From contig NZ_LT629688.1 of the NCBI RefSeq assembly GCF_900101785.1, positions 3,782,001 through 3,846,000 on the forward strand: DNA of 64,000 nucleotides, read 5' to 3'. This DNA comes from Auraticoccus monumenti. Its GTDB lineage: Bacteria; Actinomycetota; Actinomycetes; Propionibacteriales; Propionibacteriaceae. Positions 61,643 through 64,000 of this stretch are shown one piece after another. The number at the start of each line of letters is the position of its first letter. Position 1 is the stretch's first letter. Made by a program: the position numbers and the translations under genes. The notes below the pieces were generated by a model, which saw only the letters and a list, made by a program, of their open reading frames with translations, was not told where the DNA came from and searched no databases.

Positions 61643-61732
61643 GCCGTCCTCAGTGAGGGAGGCCTCACCACGAGGTACCGCGCTGTGCCGGCGCTGCTGC
61701 CCACCGACGTCCCCTGCTGGTACGCATGGGGC

Positions 61733-62644
61733 GTGCCCAGCTGCTTCCTCGTCGCCGCGACCAGCCTGGACGGCTACCTGCTCCCGTCCACCGATCCTGG
61801 CACGACCGCCCTCGTGCTGGCTCCCGGGGCCGGTGTGGTGCTCCTCGGTGCGCGCGCCTGGGGTGCCGTGCTGCGTCGCGACCGCATCACCGACGCCGAC
61901 GCCTGGGAGCGGGCGCGGGGCCGGGTCCCGCACGTGGTGGTCGGCGAGCACCCGGTCTGGCTGCCCCCGGGCGCCCCGGTGCGCCGGGTCACCGGTCCTC
62001 CCGAGGAGTGGTGGGAGCAGGTCGTCGGCCTGGCCGGGGACGGGGAGGTGCGGGTGCTGGCCGGGGATGCGGCGACCACGGCCCTGGTGCTCGCCGGACA
62101 CGTGCGGCGCACGCGGGTCCGGGTGGAGCCGGTGCTGCTCGGCTCGGGCGCGCCGCTGCTGCCCTCGCCGGACCGGCTGGCGCTGGAGCTGGACCGGGTG
62201 CGGAGCGAGGACGGGGCGGTGGTGCTGGAGCACCGCGTCACCTCGACCGGACGGGTGCCGGCGCACCTCCCGGGGTCGGTCGCCGACTTCGTGCTGGCCC
62301 GGCTCGCCGAGGACGAGGAGGTGGCCCGGGCGGCCACCGGACCGCGCTGGGTGCCCGCCGTCGACCGCGCGGCCGGCGCCGGCTGGACCGACGTCACGGG
62401 GTGGTTGGCCACCCTCCCCAACGACGGCTACAGCGACCGTCCGGGAGCCACCGTGGCCACCCTCGGCGAAGCGGCCGACCAGCGGCACGTGGTGCGCTGG
62501 GACCCGGCACGGGTGCTGGCCGAGTGCGCCGCCCGTCGCCGCCTGGTCACCGCCTGCGCCGACCTGCCCGAGGTGCTCGCCGAGCTCGCGCTGGTGTGGG
62601 TCGACCACCCCGACCACGACCCCGGGTGGCGACCGGCCGGGTGA
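61733..62644 (+). CDS. RibD C-terminal/dihydrofolate-reductase-like domain fused to DUF6221
   Basis: A 303-residue fusion. Residues 1-170 resemble the RibD C-terminal (reductase) fold: FLVAATSLDGYLLPST at the N-terminus, GEVRVLAGDAATTALVLAGHVRRTRVRVEPVLLGSGAPLLP as in the GGxxL...P-LLG-G-PLF pattern. Residues 185-303 resemble DUF6221: SVADFVLARLAEDEEVARAATG... HVVRWDPARVLAECAARRRLVTACADLPEVLAELALVWVDHPDHDPGWRP. The reductase half is diverged and may have lost activity. GTG at 61733 gives the expected N-terminus; TACGCA lies six bases before it. Neither domain's role is known here. Confidence 0.65.
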   Translation: MPSCFLVAATSLDGYLLPSTDPGTTALVLAPGAGVVLLGARAWGAVLRRDRITDADAWERARGRVPHVVVGEHPVWLPPGAPVRRVTGPPEEWWEQVVGLAGDGEVRVLAGDAATTALVLAGHVRRTRVRVEPVLLGSGAPLLPSPDRLALELDRVRSEDGAVVLEHRVTSTGRVPAHLPGSVADFVLARLAEDEEVARAATGPRWVPAVDRAAGAGWTDVTGWLATLPNDGYSDRPGATVATLGEAADQRHVVRWDPARVLAECAARRRLVTACADLPEVLAELALVWVDHPDHDPGWRPAG

Positions 62645-62679
62645 GCGTCGTCGACGCCGGTCCGCAGGGGCCGATCGCG

Positions 62680-62685
62680 TACACT
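62680..62685 (+). promoter_or_regulatory. -10 box TACACT, leaderless promoter of the ABC exporter genes
   Basis: TACACT, six bases, then GTG at 62692; no ribosome-binding site. Confidence 0.5.
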
Positions 62686-62691
62686 CCCGCA

Positions 62692-63417
62692 GTGCCCTCC
62701 TCCGCCTCGAGCCCGCTGCTGCAGGCGGTCGACCTGCGGCTGGTGCTCGGCGGACGCACCGTCCTGGACGCCCTCTCGCTCACCGCCCAGACCGGTCGCA
62801 TCACGGCGCTGCTGGGGCCGAACGGGGCGGGCAAGACCACCTTCATCCGCTGCTGCACCGGCATCCTCGACCCCGACGAGGGCGACGTCCGCATCGCCGG
62901 CGGCAGCGTGCGCGCGGCGGTCGCGGCGGGCCGGGTCGGGGTGATGCCGCAGGAGAGCGGGGCCTGGTCCGGGATCCGGCCGCTGGAGATGCTGCACCAC
63001 CTCGCCGGGCTGCACGCCTCGCCGCTGCCGGTGGACGCCCTGGCCGAGCGGCTGGGGCTGCACGACTTCGCCCGGACCCCCTACCGGCGTCTCAGCGGTG
63101 GCCAGAAGCAGGCGGTCAACCTCGCCGGGGCCCTGGTCGGGCGACCCGAGCTGGTCTTCCTCGACGAGCCGACGTCCGGCATGGACCCGCACACCCGCCG
63201 CGCCGTCTGGGGGCTGCTGCGCGAGCTGCGGGACAGCGGTGTCACCGTGCTCCTCACCACCCACGCCATGGGTGAGGCCGAGCAGCTGGCCGACCAGGTC
63301 CACATCGTCGACGCCGGACGGATCAGCATCTCCGGCACGGTGGCCGAGCTGGCCTCCGAGGGGGCCGACCTGGAAGAGGTCTTCCTGCGCCACACCACCG
63401 CGAGGATCCGCCCGTGA
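62692..63417 (+). CDS. ABC-2 type exporter ATPase
   Basis: A 241-residue ATP-binding subunit of a drug/ABC-2 exporter. Walker A GPNGAGKTTFIRCCTG, signature RLSGGQKQAVNLAGAL, Walker B LVFLDEPTSGMDPHTRRAVW, H-loop TTHAMGEAEQLAD, and the end LASEGADLEEVFLRHT typical of this group. Order sufR, ABC ATPase, ABC permease matches mycobacteria, where these genes precede the heme a synthase gene ctaA; ctaA may lie just beyond the window. It overlaps the permease gene by GTGA. Confidence 0.92.
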   Translation: MPSSASSPLLQAVDLRLVLGGRTVLDALSLTAQTGRITALLGPNGAGKTTFIRCCTGILDPDEGDVRIAGGSVRAAVAAGRVGVMPQESGAWSGIRPLEMLHHLAGLHASPLPVDALAERLGLHDFARTPYRRLSGGQKQAVNLAGALVGRPELVFLDEPTSGMDPHTRRAVWGLLRELRDSGVTVLLTTHAMGEAEQLADQVHIVDAGRISISGTVAELASEGADLEEVFLRHTTARIRP

Positions 63418-64000
63418 CCGCCGCCGCACTCGACCTCTCCCCCGCCCCCGGCGCCGCGCCCTGGCCACGACGGGTGCTGCGTCACGCCCGCACCGAGTTC
63501 GGCCTGCTGGTCCGCAACGGCGAGCAGCTGCTGCTGGCCCTGGTGATCCCCGTCGGGGTGCTGGTCGCCGGCCGGCTGCTGCCCGCGGGGATCTCCGACC
63601 GCCTGGGCGGGCTGGACGGGCTGGCCCCGTCGGTGCTCGCGCTGGCCGTCTGGTCCACGTCGTTCACCTCGACCGCGATCGCCACCGCCTTCGAGCGTCG
63701 CTACGGCGTGCTCGAGCGGCTGGCCACGACCCCGCTGGGACGTCCGGGGCTGGTGGCCGGCAAGGCGCTGGCCCTGGTGCTGGTGCTGCTCGGGCAGCTG
63801 CTGGTGCTCTCGGTGGTCGCCGTCGCGCTGGGCTGGCGGCCCGCCGGTGAGGTCGTCCCCTGGCTGGTCGCCGTGGTCGCCGTGGTGCTCGCGGTGGTCT
63901 GCTTCGCCTCCTGGGCGCTGGTGCTCGCCGGACGGCTGCGGGCCGAGGCCACCCTGGCGCTGGCCAACCTGGTCTACCTGGCGCTGGCTGCCGGGGGCGG
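63414..64000 (+). CDS. ABC-2 type exporter permease (partial, runs past the window)
   Basis: The open frame begins GTG at 63414, overlapping the ATPase stop. At least 195 residues are seen: a basic N-terminus (WPRRVLRHARTEFGLLVRNGEQLLLALVIPVGVLVAG) and membrane segments near residues 38-52, 67-88, 106-130 and 140-160, with the ABC-2 intervening stretch ATAFERRYGVLERLATTPLGRPGLVAGKAL. It works with the ATPase encoded before it. The C-terminus is outside the window. Confidence 0.9.
   Translation, partial: MTAAALDLSPAPGAAPWPRRVLRHARTEFGLLVRNGEQLLLALVIPVGVLVAGRLLPAGISDRLGGLDGLAPSVLALAVWSTSFTSTAIATAFERRYGVLERLATTPLGRPGLVAGKALALVLVLLGQLLVLSVVAVALGWRPAGEVVPWLVAVVAVVLAVVCFASWALVLAGRLRAEATLALANLVYLALAAGG

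Noticed and set aside
61648-61669. IdeR/DtxR iron box in the suf promoter region
   Set aside because: The nested repeats lack the TTAGG...CCTAA core expected for IdeR/DtxR boxes.

Overview
This is a very GC-rich actinobacterial chromosome segment with no rRNA or tRNA gene, no CRISPR array and no recognisable transposase or phage gene. Gene content and order (ispG-rseP-dxr; rlmN-cdsA-frr-pyrH-tsf-rpsB with an M23 peptidase and xerC next door; a sufR-B-D-C-S-U-T operon beside a drug-type ABC exporter) match the mycobacterial/propionibacterial core layout. I infer Propionibacteriales (Propionibacteriaceae-like), but the family assignment is a judgement from memory, not a search.

Layout. 1-7000: proS (cut by the left edge), a small-molecule kinase, GNAT acetyltransferase, then the MEP isoprenoid genes ispG and dxr around the site-2 protease rseP. 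7000-9700: cardiolipin synthase and a LOG-family protein. 9700-16000: translation and lipid housekeeping block on the minus strand with strong hairpins between rpsB, tsf and pyrH. 16000-21450: secreted alpha/beta hydrolase, a two-domain M23 protein, NUDIX, xerC, lactonase, deformylase. 21600-27500: an AfuA/Fbp-type ABC importer whose operon ends in a LacI regulator and a metallophosphoesterase, with a perfect 20-bp palindrome at its promoter. 27570-30250: TrmH methyltransferase, small membrane protein, ABC ATPase and an unknown protein. 30250-36150: carbohydrate ABC importer with a possible polysaccharide lyase and a GntR regulator. 36150-49400: DNA glycosylase, FabI/FabG, TerC, ABC exporter, MoaA, SURF1, RlmA, an HTH protein with a histone-H1-like lysine tail, ABC-F and FabH. 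49430-54930: PhoX-like secreted phosphatase, then a LysR/FucP/sugar-binding-lipoprotein cassette. 54940-61600: the suf Fe-S assembly operon. 61730-64000: a RibD-like/DUF6221 fusion and an ABC exporter cut by the right edge.

Most notable observations: (i) the LysR-FucP-lipoprotein cassette (about 3.9 kb) is bracketed by direct repeats of the 3' end of sufT, the distal copy being a frameshifted relic; (ii) an HTH DNA-binding domain is joined to about 125 residues of lysine-rich pentapeptide repeats encoded partly by 15-bp tandem repeats; (iii) the rpsB-linked M23 protein carries a degenerate plus an intact peptidase domain; (iv) at least thirteen genes have a TANNNT box 6-7 nt before the start codon and no Shine-Dalgarno sequence, indicating widespread leaderless transcription, and fabG and terC share overlapping back-to-back boxes; (v) a candidate LacI operator overlaps the start site of the AfuA-type importer. 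No stretch above about 300 bases lacks a gene; the longest gaps (16887-17127, 35944-36148, 50851-51099 and 51295-51476) are described under features or findings.
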